Shown here piece by piece: positions 23,832-34,919 of a stretch of DNA of 64,000 nucleotides. A program made the translations under genes and the position numbers. Each line of letters opens with the position of its first letter. Position 1 is the first letter of the stretch. The stretch lies in contig CM030716.1 in the NCBI GenBank assembly GCA_017979445.1, forward strand, positions 14,775,443 to 14,839,442, given 5' to 3'. The notes beneath the pieces were generated by a model. That model had not been told where the DNA came from and searched no databases. It saw only the letters and a list, made by a program, of their open reading frames with translations. Source of the DNA: Akebia trifoliata. Taxonomy: Eukaryota; Streptophyta; Magnoliopsida; Ranunculales; Lardizabalaceae.

Positions 23832-24410
23832 GTTGAGACAGCAATGTTAAAACATTTTTACAGAACATTCTAGTGAGAATTAAGTCTGGGAACCTTTAAT
23901 AAAACGTAGATCTCATCGAGTAGATTAATTTAGAATCTGAGTTCACTCAATTTCGTTATCAGAAGCCTTAGATATCATCGATGTAAGTTCAATCTATAAA
24001 TCTGGAATTGTTGCTGAATGAAGGTTGGGACAGCAATGTTAAAACGTTTTTACAGAATATTCTAGTGATAATTAAGTCTGGGAACCTGTTAATAAAACGT
24101 AGATCTCATTGAGTAGATTAATTTCGAATCTGAGTTCACTCAATTTCGTTATCGGAAGCCTTAGATATCATCGATGCAAGTTCAATCTGTAAATCTGGAA
24201 TTGTTTCTGAATGAAGGTTGGGACAGCAATGTTAAAACGTTTTTACAGAATATTCTAGTGAGAACTAAGTATAGGCATCTTTAATAAAATGTAGATCTCG
24301 TCGAGTAGATTAATTTAGAACCTGAGTTCACTCGATTTCGTTATCGGAAGCCTTAGATATCATCGATGCAAGTTTGGATTGTATTTTCCTAATTCACAAA
24401 AAATCCGAAT
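23832..24410 (+). repeat. About 192-bp tandem repeat after the PBS of element B (3 copies)
   Basis: Units start at about 23832, 24024 and 24217 with GTTGGGACAGCAATG or a close form. Each contains AGATCTCATCGAGTAGATTA and the phrase CCTTAGATATCATCGATGCA. No coding frame runs through. Element E has four units at its equivalent place. Confidence 0.8.
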
Positions 24411-25149
24411 TTATCTAATGTTAGCACAATTAATGTTCCTAAGAGTGAGCTCATCTCAATCATTGTCATTCTATCATCAATGTAACATCTATTGGAATCT
24501 CGATTTATTTTGGATCATCCAAAAGTGATCATTGATTGGACCTTAAAAATTAAAAAAATTATGCCTATTGCAATGTTTGTTTGATCAATTATTATATGCC
24601 ATTCTCATTAATTGATTTGCCATGATCTTGACAGATATATTTGTGATGTGTTTGCTTTCATCTTAATTTCGATGTGATGGGTTTTGTATTATTTTCTTGA
24701 TCAATATTCATTTGATATCCATATGTGATGACATAATCCGGTCCATGGGCCCATGTGTTTGAAAAAGGCCCCGGGCACACCCCACCCTGTGTTGCACACA
24801 CCACATGCACGTTTACTGTTTTACCCACTTACACGTCTTATATAGCCAACGTGGCACTAGTGCGTGGCCCGATCTCTTCGGAGATGTGATGTCATTCATG
24901 AAAATCACAACTCCAGTCATGTACCTTGGGGTATATCAAACTGGGGGCATTAATACCGTCTGATCAGGTGATTCTGAGAAGTATATTGATGCACCCAGGC
25001 TGGAGTGACCTGGGCCTTTGACCTATTGTAAGCCACACAGTCACATGTCCCGATTGCCAATGTAGTACTAGTACGTGGTCGGTTCCCTCGTGGGATGCCA
25101 AACCATTTATGAAAGCTACAACTCTTGACTCGTACCCGTAGGTATAAAT

Positions 25150-25345
25150 CGGTGCCTAAGCGAGATCTTGCCCCGCTGTACCCTACTGTACGAGGGGGAT
25201 AGACTACGTCTATTCTAGACGAGAGGTATTTAAGTGGGCCCTTGCTCAGCATTGTGAGCCACCTCTCAACTGGAGATCAAACTGGCTATTTTTGGCTTCA
25301 GAGAAGTGAGTTGAGGTTTTAGATTATCACCTATACGGTATATCA
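25150..25345 (+). other. Leader module of element B shared with E and the Athila element
   Basis: The stretch around CGAGGGGGATAGACTACGTC and TAGACGAGAGGT, then CCCTTGCTCAGCATTGTG and ACCTCTCAACTGGAGATC, is nearly identical in E (39812-40030). It is recognisably homologous in the Athila element (53880-54095). In B a segment of about 40 bp present in E near 39800-39835 is missing. An inner GTCTA-TTC-TAGAC can form a hairpin. It lies in the non-coding leader before gag in B and the Athila element, and in the equivalent leader of E. Confidence 0.65.
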
Positions 25346-26063
25346 AACCAAGTCACCACGTATCGAGAGGTATATAGGTGTATTTGGGCAAGGGTGGCCA
25401 GATAAAATGCATTGCACGTAGTAAGCTTAGAGTCTAGAAACCTTCCCTGTAGGCCACAACTCGAACTTATCGTAGGTGTTCCCGGGTTGCTCCATTTAAT
25501 CTAACCAAAAGGTAAGTGGGCGGATCGATCCACACCGTTCAAATTAAACCCGCAATATCGATCCGACCCAACTAGTAAAATGCACCAATCAATTTGAACC
25601 AATTAAACCAGTTGGCCCAGTTGACAAATGGATTTAACTGAACAACATCAAATCGGTTAGACCAATTGGTTTTTAGGTTCAAAGATTCAACCTAGCTCAT
25701 ATCAAAAAGATGCAATCAGGAGGTCAAACTAATTAGTCTGACCCAAGGTTCAACCCCAACCAGGGGTAGATCCGTAATTAACTTCTTTCACCCTTGTGGT
25801 CTTTATAGACTTATAATGCATTTGGACTTAATGTTTTCCACCGGACTCGAGCTAAATCATGTCAAATTTCTTTTTATCATGTGGTTAAGAATCCAACCTT
25901 CCGAGTCAATAGTTGATCCTGATTTACTTCTAATTAGGTAATAATTGCTCATCGGCATTCTAAACCAACCGTGCCACTTTGGGTCTGTGAAAAGAGTCGT
26001 CTCACCAGAGTACCTTTGTCAAGCCCAAGTAGTCAACACTCTCCACAAGAAGAAACAAGTACA

Positions 26064-27509
26064 ATGGATGAAGCAACACTCCGTCAGATTTTGGACTCCT
26101 TTCAAGAGTAGATTATTGCTTCTGTCCAGACACAAATTGAGGCCCTGAAGACTGAAAAGAAAAAAGATAAAGTTATAGAACCTCAGGCCGTGTTTGATCT
26201 GGTTGAAGATTTTGAAGATGATCAAGTGTCCTTTGACCCTGTATTAGCTCATCGAATAACTCAGGTAGAAACTGCATTGAAGAATATCAAGGATCCTAAC
26301 GATCTCGCCCTTGGATTAGGGGCAATGACATTATTTCCTACAGTCCGTCTGCCAGAAAAGTTCACAATGCCAGATGTGGATAAATTTGATGGGACTGGAT
26401 GCCCTAGGACTCACTTGAAAATATATGTCGGCATCATGCATTCTCAGGGTCTGAGTGAAGAACAGATGGCCCAACTTTTTCAGAGAACCCTTACAGGTCC
26501 TGCCTTACACTGGTTAATGTCACTAGACTCATCTCGAGTAAGAACATGGCATGAATTGATGAAAAAGTTCATTGGTCGATACTCCTTTAACACGGACATT
26601 GAACTCACAAGAAGAGATCTAGAAACAACTAAGCAGAAGCCCGGGGAAACCTTCACAGAATTCATTGCTCGATGGAGAGCTAAAGCCGCTCAGTTATGAG
26701 ACCGACCTCAAGAAAAAGAGTAAGTTAAAATCATCCTCAGGAATCTTACTCCCAATTATGCCAAGTACTTGATGCCTCAATACTTGCCTACATTTCAATC
26801 TCTTCTTGAAGCCGGAAACCAAGTCGAGGATACCTACTCTTCGGGACTTTTTGGCAACTCGTCTGAGTCAAAACCCAAACACTTCAAACCCAGTACAAAT
26901 TCCTTGCAAGTGGTCCACACCTCTTTTGCCCTAGCTCCTCAAGCCACTCAATCCTCACAAGCCAAGCCTAGGAGAAAATTCTCCAATCTCGGGATGTCCC
27001 TTAGTGTTACCTACCAAAAACTAATGAAAAGGGGACTGTTGACACCATTACAACCCAAGCCGTTGCCTAACCTTCTCCCTTCAAACTTGGACAATGTGCA
27101 ATTCTGTGAATTCCATCAAATGCTCGGTCATGTTCTGGATAGGTGCATTACCTTCCGCCATGCTATCCAAGACCTTATCGAACAAGGGAAAGTTACCATA
27201 CCTGCTCCTACCACGCTTAATGTCAAAACTAACCCTTTGCCTACTTTTCAAAATCAACCTCCTCCTACTCTGAATCTAATATCCATGTCCAAACCTGAAT
27301 CAGTTGACCCAGCTTCTTTTATCCACTTGATAGGTCTTGATAGTGCATCTTTATCATGTCAGAATGGGCTCATCTGCCCTGAGACAATGACAGAACTGAA
27401 AAGCAAGGACAATATGAAAGTAATGGGTTATTCAGCGTCAAACAAGCTTGAATCAGAACATGAAGGTATGGCAAAAGCGGACGAGCCTGAATCATCCAAA
27501 GTGGCATAG
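26064..27509 (+). pseudogene. Ogre/Tat-type gag of element B, three premature stops
   Basis: One frame runs 482 codons from ATG at 26064 (MDEATLRQILDSFQE) to TAG at 27507-27509. A retrotransposon gag (capsid) domain lies at residues about 90-235: LPEKFTMPDVDKFDGTG, HLKIYVGIMHSQG, GPALHWLMSLDS, FIARWRAKAAQL. A short zinc-binding motif of the C-x2-H-x4-H-x4-C form (CEFHQMLGHVLDRC) sits near 348-361. Three in-frame stops (TAG near 26109, TGA near 26697, TAA near 26721) each fit one C-to-T or G-to-A change from the expected CAG, TGG or CAA. No further frameshift is needed. The product would package element RNA in virus-like particles. No protease follows the gag stop. Confidence 0.85.
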
Positions 27510-28890
27510 ACCCTAGTGCTGTGTCCTTCCATTCAGAATCATATCCCTATTTTCAGTTTTTTTTTCCTTAAGTGTCAGTTGCGTCAGTCTTTAAATTCAG
27601 TCGATCAGTTCCATTATGTTAAGATTTATTTTTTAGTCAAGTTGGTAGGTCTATGTCTTTTTATTCCAATAAAGTAAATAAGCTTTTGATTATCATGCGT
27701 GCAATAATAATGTGAACATAAAATCTAACATGAAGAATGACTCAGAGCTCACTAATTGAACTTGATAAATATTGGAATAGGAGAGTACACTCAAGAAGTG
27801 CATATTGGTACTACATTATCCTCAAAAGAACATGAGAAAATGATGAATTCATTTAAGAAATTCAGCAGTATTTTCGCATGATCTCATGAGGATATGGTAA
27901 ATGCGAACACTATTTTACCTTTCGGATTGCACCAAAATGGATCAGAACTTACTGTCAAGAGTGAACATCAAAGCCAAAGATCATCGGGAATGATGTAATT
28001 GAAATCGTCGACAAAGATGCCAAGATTTGTAAGAAAGAATCTCTCATAAAGGATAAAGGATTTTCTCGGAGTTATAGAAGAAGTGAACAGTCGAATGCGG
28101 AAAACTTAATCATATTTTACAAAAGAAGATTGAAAGCAGTTCATTCTCAAAAGAAGATTGAAAGCGGTTTATTCTCAAAAGAAGATCTCGCTCGACAAAG
28201 TAATCAAGACATTGAGTTCCCAGAACCTTGACCAGATCAAGTAACTTTCACTAAAGGAGGCCTTCTTTGGCCAAACTATTCTCTTATCTTACCAAGAAAG
28301 AAAAATGACCCTCTTTAGCCCCTTGCAGCCTCTAAAAAAATTCAATAGTCTTTCTCTTTCTAAACCATACCAACTAACTTTGGGAGGGAAATCTTGTATG
28401 AACTACGTTTTGACCTGATCCCAAAAAGAAAAAAAATGATTTGGGGTACGTAGGCAACCTGAGAAGTTACTTCAGGCCCGGTCACAACAAAAAATAAAAT
28501 ATACATTCTCTTAAGGAAAGTGTCATCGAAAGGGAAAACCCCCTGTTGAAATGTGTAAAAGAAAATAATACCAAAAAAGGGGTATTAAAAGAAGAAAATC
28601 AAAAGAATTGAAGATAAAGAAAAGAAACCCAAACTAGGGGCATTGAAAAAAAAAAGATTAAAAAAATGAAGACAAAAATGCCTAACTAGGGGCATTAGAA
28701 AGAAAGATACTTAAGAGAGTTGTCTAAAAAAGAGAATGTCACACTAGAGGCATTTTGGGAAGTTGAGCCTTATACATTTTCTTTCTAAACCATGTCCTAA
28801 GCCCACCTACTAAGCCCTCCTGAATGTTAATTGATTTGGTTAAGGTCTAGAGAACCAAAGGTTGTCAAGTTGAGTATCCAAGATCATCAA
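27510..28890 (+). other. Non-coding 3' region of element B where pol would be expected
   Basis: No protease, RT, RNase H or integrase motif could be read in any frame. The phrase GGGGTACGTAGGCAACCTGA (near 28443) and preceding GAACTACGTTTTGACCTGAT are conserved in E (near 41655) and mark the post-pol region of Ogre/Tat elements. Repeats of CTAGGGGCATT occur near 28635, 28685 and 28745. Little else is visible. Confidence 0.6.
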
Positions 28891-28905
28891 AAATAAAGAA
28901 GCCCG

Positions 28906-29073
28906 CTAAGTTGAAAATCCGAAAGGACGACTTAGGCAAAAGTTAGGGCATAACAAAAAAAAACAAGACTGCTAGGTTGAAAACCTGAAAAGGCGATCTA
29001 GGCAAAAATCAAGGCATCTTCAAAAAAAGAAAAACAAAGTCCGCTAGATTGAAAACTTGAAGAGGCGATCTAG
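28906..29073 (+). repeat. Three covarying 30-nt hairpins in element B
   Basis: Units at 28906-28935, 28972-29001 and 29044-29073 are each exactly 30 nt. Each can pair as an outer 6-bp stem, an inner 3-bp stem and a GAAA/GAAG loop. Outer stems read CTAAGT/ACTTAG, CTAGGT/ATCTAG (one G-U pair) and CTAGAT/ATCTAG. Inner stems read TCC/GGA, CCT/AGG and CTT/AGG. The spacer TGAAAA and the bulge CG are constant. The same three-unit array is in element E at 42081-42250. Function unknown; a structured RNA element is the inference. Confidence 0.75.
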
Positions 29074-29679
29074 GTAAAAATTAGGGCATCATCAAATCAG
29101 AGGAAAGATCCCACCACGAAAGAAAATTCAGAATAAAAGCTTACACAGAAGTTGGAGAATGTAGAAAATTGTTTAAGACAATGTTGAAGTTGAAGAAACT
29201 CAGAAGCCTTTCTTTTGAACATTGCAAGATCTTTAGTAGCGTCTGCTAATGGGAAATGTAGATTCATTGACCACTTTAAAGAGGAAGATCTTATATTTCA
29301 ATATTTATCAAAGCCTAGCTCAAGCATTTTTCAAAAAGAAATTCGAAAGAGAATGATCATTTCCTTATTGCACATATGATAATCTCAAGAGTCTTGAATT
29401 TAAAGGAATGTCAATTCTTTTGTCTTTCATTTATTGGAGTCCGTAGTCCCTTTTCCATACTTTTCAAATGTAATCCAGCCCATTAGTTTCACAGTCAAGT
29501 TTCAGATGTAAGTCAACCTTGAAACTAGGGGCATTTTTGAGACTAACTTTGATTCTGAAATTTGCATTCTTGATCCCATGATCAAAAAGAAAAATCTTAT
29601 TCAAAAGCTTAAAAGTCCGGCGAAGCCCAATCATAATTATGAATCCAGATGCATGATAAGCCAATAAAAGGTCAATTTC

Positions 29680-30275
29680 TTAATCGTTGAGTTCGATAAT
29701 ACTGAATCTTTAATTGATCCAAGTCCGAGAAGCGTGGCTTTATTGAGTTCGAGTCCGAGAAACAAGACTCCAGCTCCTTTGAATCATAAAATGAGTTAAT
29801 AGGATTGTTTAAGTTCCTGCGAACCCAAGCCCGAGAAACGTGGCTCCAGCAAGTTCGAGTCTGAGAAACGAGACTCTAACCATTTTTGAATCATAAAATG
29901 AGTTAACAGGATTGTTTAAGTTCCTGCAAACCTTAGCCCGAGAAACGTGGCTCCAGCAAGTTCGAGTCCGACAAGCGAGACTCCAACTGTGAATTAACAG
30001 GATTTTTTAAGTTCCTATAAACCTTAGCCAAAGTCCGAGAAACGAGACCCCAGCTTTGTTTGAATCATAGAATGAATTAACGGGATTGTTTAAGTTCCTG
30101 TAAACCTCAGTTCAAGTCCGAAAAACGAGACTCCAACCATTTGAAATAGGATTGTTTAAGTTCCTATAAACCTCAGTTCGAGTCCGAGAAACGAGACTCC
30201 AATTTTTAACAGGATTTTTAAGTTCCTATCAACCTTAACGCGAGTCCGATAAACGAGACTCAAACTTTTTCTTAC
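29680..30275 (+). repeat. Short-hairpin array near the 3' end of element B
   Basis: Degenerate units of about 50-80 bp contain GGATTGTTTAAGTTCCTGC plus one or two mini-hairpins. Two stem types share the loop CGAGAAACGW: AGCC/GGCT (for example 29828-29845) and GAGTC/GACTC (29857-29876). The array sits 470 bp before the 3' LTR. Variable tandem repeats in the 3' untranslated region are known from Ogre/Tat elements. Confidence 0.75.
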
Positions 30276-30727
30276 TCTAAAAAAAAAAAAATTTTTGATA
30301 GGATTTAATGAAGTTCCTAGATCACCTAATTCTGATTGTGTTATAATTATCTCATTTTTTCAAACTTGTCATAATTCAAATATCATATGATTGATTTCAT
30401 TGCATATATACATTCCAGTTTGAATCATCATTGTCGGCGAGAGAAGATCTCCAGGACTTGACATTTGTTGTTATCGAGGAGGGATTAATCTCAATGATCC
30501 GATAGATTATTTCGTGAGCATCACACCATTGCACACACGTGCATGTTAGCATAAGTCAAGGAGAATTTTTCAAAATTCGAGGATTTGACATTTTTAGTCC
30601 AGGGAGAACTTACCTTCAAGGATTTGGACGCCCTGACGAACCACCAAATCAGGCTGCAAAAATGAACTGTCACTAGCTTTGGCATTCGGATATCGCACTA
30701 TCTACCGAAATAGATTTGCCCTCTGCC

Positions 30728-30740
30728 AAAGAGGGGCATC
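30728..30740 (+). other. Polypurine tract of element B
   Basis: AAAGAGGGGCATC lies directly before the TGTAGACACC start of the 3' LTR and is identical in element E (44364-44376). It primes plus-strand DNA synthesis. Confidence 0.75.
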
Positions 30741-32326
30741 TGTAGACACCCCATTTTTGCACTCGCCTGATTAATCAACTCGTCAACCCGATCGCAATGG
30801 TTCCCAATGATGGATGTTTATTCCAATGCTTTATTTTGTTACCAGATATGTTTCAGAAATCCGGATGAGGTATCTCGAACTGACAAAACTTAGAAACCAC
30901 GCTACGCTAGGAAAATACGACCCCAGGAACATAGAAATCATCATTTTACAGACAAAAAAGAAGCTTCACAATAAAAATCACTAAAAATGATCAAATTACC
31001 AAAATACCCCTAACATCAAAACAACCTTAGAGCCTACATTACACTTAGGAAAACCCATTCAAACACATAAAACAACAAATCGAAATCAAATAAATCATTT
31101 CGCTAATTTTCACAGAATTTGACAAAATTATGAAAATACCCCTCATAAAATTCACGACCATTTCATACAAAAAATTTCATAAATGACAAAAACCAACATT
31201 CCTATTGAATTCCTTATGAAAAACTGATTCCAAAACATCCTGGACCATTGAAAAACGACTTAAAACGTAAAAAATCCTCTCCGAGGGCAAAACGATAATT
31301 TTACAACTTTAATAATTAAAAATTTTGAAATTAATAAATAAATCATTATATAACGTAAATTGAAACATTAAAGTCAATCAAGTAAGACTAAAGTTAAAAT
31401 ATTAAAAGTCAACCAAGAAAGACTAAAGTCAAGATATTAAAAGCCAACCAAGAAAGACTAAAGTCAAAATATTAAATTCAATCTCATAAGACTAAAGTCA
31501 AAACCCTAAATCAAAACCCTAATCTAAACTAATCAAGTCAATCTCATGAGATTAAAGTCAAAACCCTAATCTAAACTAATCAAGTCAATCTCATAAGACT
31601 AAAAGTCAAAATCCTAAATTAAAACCCTAAAGATTAAGTCCATCTCATGAGACCAAAGTCTAAACCCTAATTGAAATCCTGAAAGAAACCCTAATCAAAC
31701 CCTAATTCTCCTAAAAAACTTTATAAATAGGAGCCTCCACACCATATTTTCGTATCAAAGAAAAAATCCTAGAAAAAGTAGGTGAAGAAGCCTCCATAAC
31801 CTCCCCAAAATCCTAATTTTGGAGCCCCAACTCCTTACCTAACACCCCTACTTTGATTTTAGCCTAAAAAATACCTAGAAACCTTTCAAAAACACCCGAA
31901 AAATCCATAATAAATTCAAAGCATCCAGATCCAAGAAGGAGATACCTTGCCTCGGAGATCAGAAATCAGATTCGGAGACAGAACAAAACAAGGAGTACGG
32001 TACAATGAGCAGTTTCACCAGATCTGAGGGAATAGAACCTTTGCGTATTGAAGGTAACATTTTTCTATTTTTTTATCTAGGTTTTGGTCATTAGCAATGT
32101 AGTCTTACTTGGGATAAGTAGAGACCGGCATTGGCCGGACGGGGTTGGTGCCTAACACCTTCCAACCCCGTAACATGATCCCCGGATTCAGATTTTCTGT
32201 AGTAGATTAGTTTTTTATCCATTTTAGAGTCAGTTTGGTTCCTAGACCATAATAAATAGGTGGCGACTCCCAAACCTCAAGGGTCAAAAGCGAATCCGCG
32301 TACCCTACGGATCGAGGGCGCTTTCA
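30741..32326 (+). repeat. 3' LTR of element B
   Basis: 1586 bp, the same length as the 5' LTR. About 30 base differences and no length change were seen on reading the two side by side. Confidence 0.88.
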
Positions 32327-33551
32327 CTACCCACGTATAATTTGTTATAAAATATAATAAAACATATCAAATATACAAGTTCTAGTGTGAATTTAAAATA
32401 ACCAATTGAATTTTATATTTTTGGAAACACATCACAAATTTTTAATAAAATCCTAAATGCAATTTTCATAATCTACGATTACTAATAGAAATTGAGAGTT
32501 CCTTACTATCTCTATATGAAAGGATTGAAGCATTTGTGCAAAAATCAAGAAGATTAGTATGAAAATCGAGACAGACCAAACTTCAAGGTGGTTGATTTTT
32601 GAATCTAGCCTGGTGTTTTCGAAGATCTCGATGCCATCGTCCTTTCTCCCTTATACGACGGAGGACGATTTGACCCCAAAACAGATAAAATTCGATGTCG
32701 AAATTACGAAATTTCTGTATATATATGGCTGATTTTTTATGATACGAGGTAAAAGAGAAGATGAAATGAAAAGAAGTTGGGTGGATTTTGTAGACATCGA
32801 GGTTGCAGACCTTTTTTTCCTTCTAAGGCGGAAGTCAACGATGGCCCGTTTGTGACGGATCTGAGTTTGAAAATTTAAAAAAAAATAATTTTTAAAAAAA
32901 ATCTGTTGATGGATTTTTGATTGTTTAAAATGAAGATGAATAGTAAAAAAAATTAAAAAATTTATTTATATAAAATTTTGAGACAATTTCGATATTTTGC
33001 ATATTATTTTGTTCGACGATAACTTAACCGTTTGAACTCTAAAAGTAAAGAGTGAATACTCTATTTTGTCTAATTTTTCGTTTTGGATCTAATGATGTAT
33101 CAATTTCTACAAATTCAGTCTCTAACAAAAATTTACATTTTTGACCCAATGGGACCCTAATATTGACGTTGTTTTCATTTTTGACAATAATTTGATTTTC
33201 TGATATCCAAAAATGACAAGTAAGTAGTCTATGTTTAATAATTTTTTGTTATAAATCTAATGGTATATCAAATCTTAACAATTATTTCTCTAGCAAAAAA
33301 TTACTATTTTAGCCTAGTCCGATTCGGTAATCGAGGATTTTACAACTATTCTGTTCGAACTCGCATTTGAGTGTGTTTACAGGCTATAATATGTTTTTTA
33401 ATCATTTTGAATCCAATAGTGAGGTCAGATTCCATTAAAAATGATCAGAAACATCCTAAGATTTTACCCCTAAGTTCCACTTTCAGGATTTTCTCAAAAT
33501 TTCATTATTTATTTTTTCTCATGATACGAATTGAAAACTTAGGATTTTATA

Positions 33552-34844
33552 ATTTTATGACTCTTAGGTCATCTTCCATTCCTTGATTAGTGTTTGAAGA
33601 TCTTTATTGGCAAGATCTTGAAAATCCCCAAGCCATTTGATCATCAGTAATCCTAAGAGCTCAAAATGACCTAAAAGAGTATTTTAGTAATTAGCCCGGT
33701 ACCACTGGGTAAAATTACTAGGGCCCCCAGAAGCAAGCAACATATTACACCAGGGTTACTAGGGTGTCTACCAAGACCACCGGGGTGTCCACTAGGGTTG
33801 CTGGTAGAATCACTCCAACGGTCCAAAATTTTAAAAATATGATCATTGGAGCTATCGGTACCCCAGGTAATTAACCCGGCCCCACTAGTAGATTTATTTT
33901 GTTTCCCAAATGTCTTAAACGAAGATCTTTAGTTCATTCTTGGGTTATCTCAAACACTATAAAAGACTTACTCTCATCCCATATCATCTAGAAAATATTT
34001 TCTAGTCATGGAAGGTCCAAACTTTAGTTGAACTGATGTTCAACCTAAGCCTTTCCTTGTTTGAACTTCTTCATCCCTTTATCCTTGTCTTGCATACATA
34101 TTAAAACACATCAATGGATCTTGGATCATTCTTTTGAAACAAAGAGTACGAAGTGATGAAGAAAAAAAATCCTCAAGGACGTGAAGAACTCAATCTACTA
34201 ATTGGAAGATCAATCAAGTTGAGTTAAGCCATTGTAAGTGTTTTTAGTTTTCTATCATTTTCTAAAGGTTCTTGGTTCATAGTCAAAATCAATATCTTGA
34301 AAAGAGTTGTGGATTCTCTAGGAACAAAATCCACAAGTTTGAGGAATTAACATTCTTCACAAATCATAGGTTTAGATTTAACCTAGAGAAAAATCTGAGT
34401 TGTAAGGTTTTGTGTTGAACCATAAATCTCATTTGTTAGTGGAGTCCAAGACCTTAGAGTATGATACTAGGTAGTGGATATGGACAAGTTGCTGAACTAC
34501 TATAAATCTTACGTTTCTCTTATGATTATGCTCTATGCTCTATTTTGAATGAATGGCATTAATGCCATGACTTGCATATCAAATATTTGCTAAAATGTCT
34601 ACATCATATTTTAAAGTTGCATGCTTGCCATGAATAACTTAAATTGAGCTTGTGCATCTTTATGTATTAACTTGTTTTAGTATAATCTTGAGACTTAGGT
34701 TAGCTTTTTGAGTGGTGAATTTATCTTGGTTTCTTGATCCCATTAATTGATTTACCTAAATAATCTAGGAGAATTAAAAAGATATTTTATTTTACCTATT
34801 CACCCCCCTTTAGGTCTAGACACGATGCAAAGTCCAGAATTTCA
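33552..34844 (+). repeat. Copia-2 5' LTR, right part
   Basis: The LTR ends TTTCA at 34844, two bases before the primer-binding site. A TATA box (CACTATAAAAGACTTACTC, near 33955) and the late phrase CTATTCACCCCCCTTTAGGT (near 34797) are typical of Sirevirus-type copia LTRs. Between 33690 and 33900 is an unusually GC-rich run with repeated ACTAGGG/ACCGGGGTG/CCACTGGG motifs. The left part of this LTR is before 20237. Confidence 0.7.
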
Positions 34845-34846
34845 AT

Positions 34847-34860
34847 TGGTATCAGAGCAG
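34847..34860 (+). other. Primer-binding site of copia-2, tRNA-Met type
   Basis: TGGTATCAGAGCAG matches the plant initiator tRNA-Met complement used by most copia and many gypsy elements. Confidence 0.8.
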
Positions 34861-34919
34861 GTTGCTCTATAAAAGTTTAACAGCCTTGAGTTGATCCTAT
34901 TGACTTTGAATCATATCTA

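Larger units (their letters stand above)
21990..32326 (+). mobile_element. Element B: complete gag-only (TR-GAG-like) Ogre/Tat-type retrotransposon
   Basis: Two LTRs of equal length (21990-23575 and 30741-32326, 1586 bp each) begin TGTAGACACCCC and end GGGCGCTTTCA. Between them in order: primer-binding site, tandem repeats of about 192 bp, a long leader, a broken gag (26064-27509), about 3.2 kb without pol but with structured repeats, and a polypurine tract (AAAGAGGGGCATC). By eye about 30 substitutions and no indels separate the LTRs (about 2 percent), mostly transitions. It interrupts C-2; flanks (CTTAT left, CTACC right) compare with CCTACC in C-1 at this place, so the duplication has lost C residues to T. 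The tRNA-Arg primer site and gag type place it in the Ogre/Tat branch of Ty3/gypsy. With no protease, RT or integrase it would need a partner element to move. Confidence 0.88.
20237..33551 (+). mobile_element. Second copy of the 3-kb TG...CA element (C-2), split by element B
   Basis: It begins TGTGGTGCCCTGCC (20237) and ends GGATTTTATA (33551), the reverse complement of C-1. Perfect 5-bp duplications ATTTT flank it (20232-20236, 33552-33556). The two parts (20237-21989 and 32327-33551) follow C-1 in reverse without a gap, giving 2978 bp without element B. A TATATATA box-like run near 32708-32718 lies about 840 bp before the right end; this suits a promoter in an LTR transcribed on the plus strand. 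No coding sequence was found. C-2 lies in the 5' LTR of copia-2. Confidence 0.75.

Noticed and set aside
24950..25252. Antisense open frame in element B that shares its first 30 residues with an antisense frame in E (39611-39940)
   Set aside because: The frames follow from near-identical leader DNA, diverge after residue 30, are not open in the Athila copy and have no known domain; sequence kinship explains them.
27510..30720. Hidden pol in element B
   Set aside because: No protease, RT, RNase H or integrase motif in any frame; the E counterpart is equally empty.
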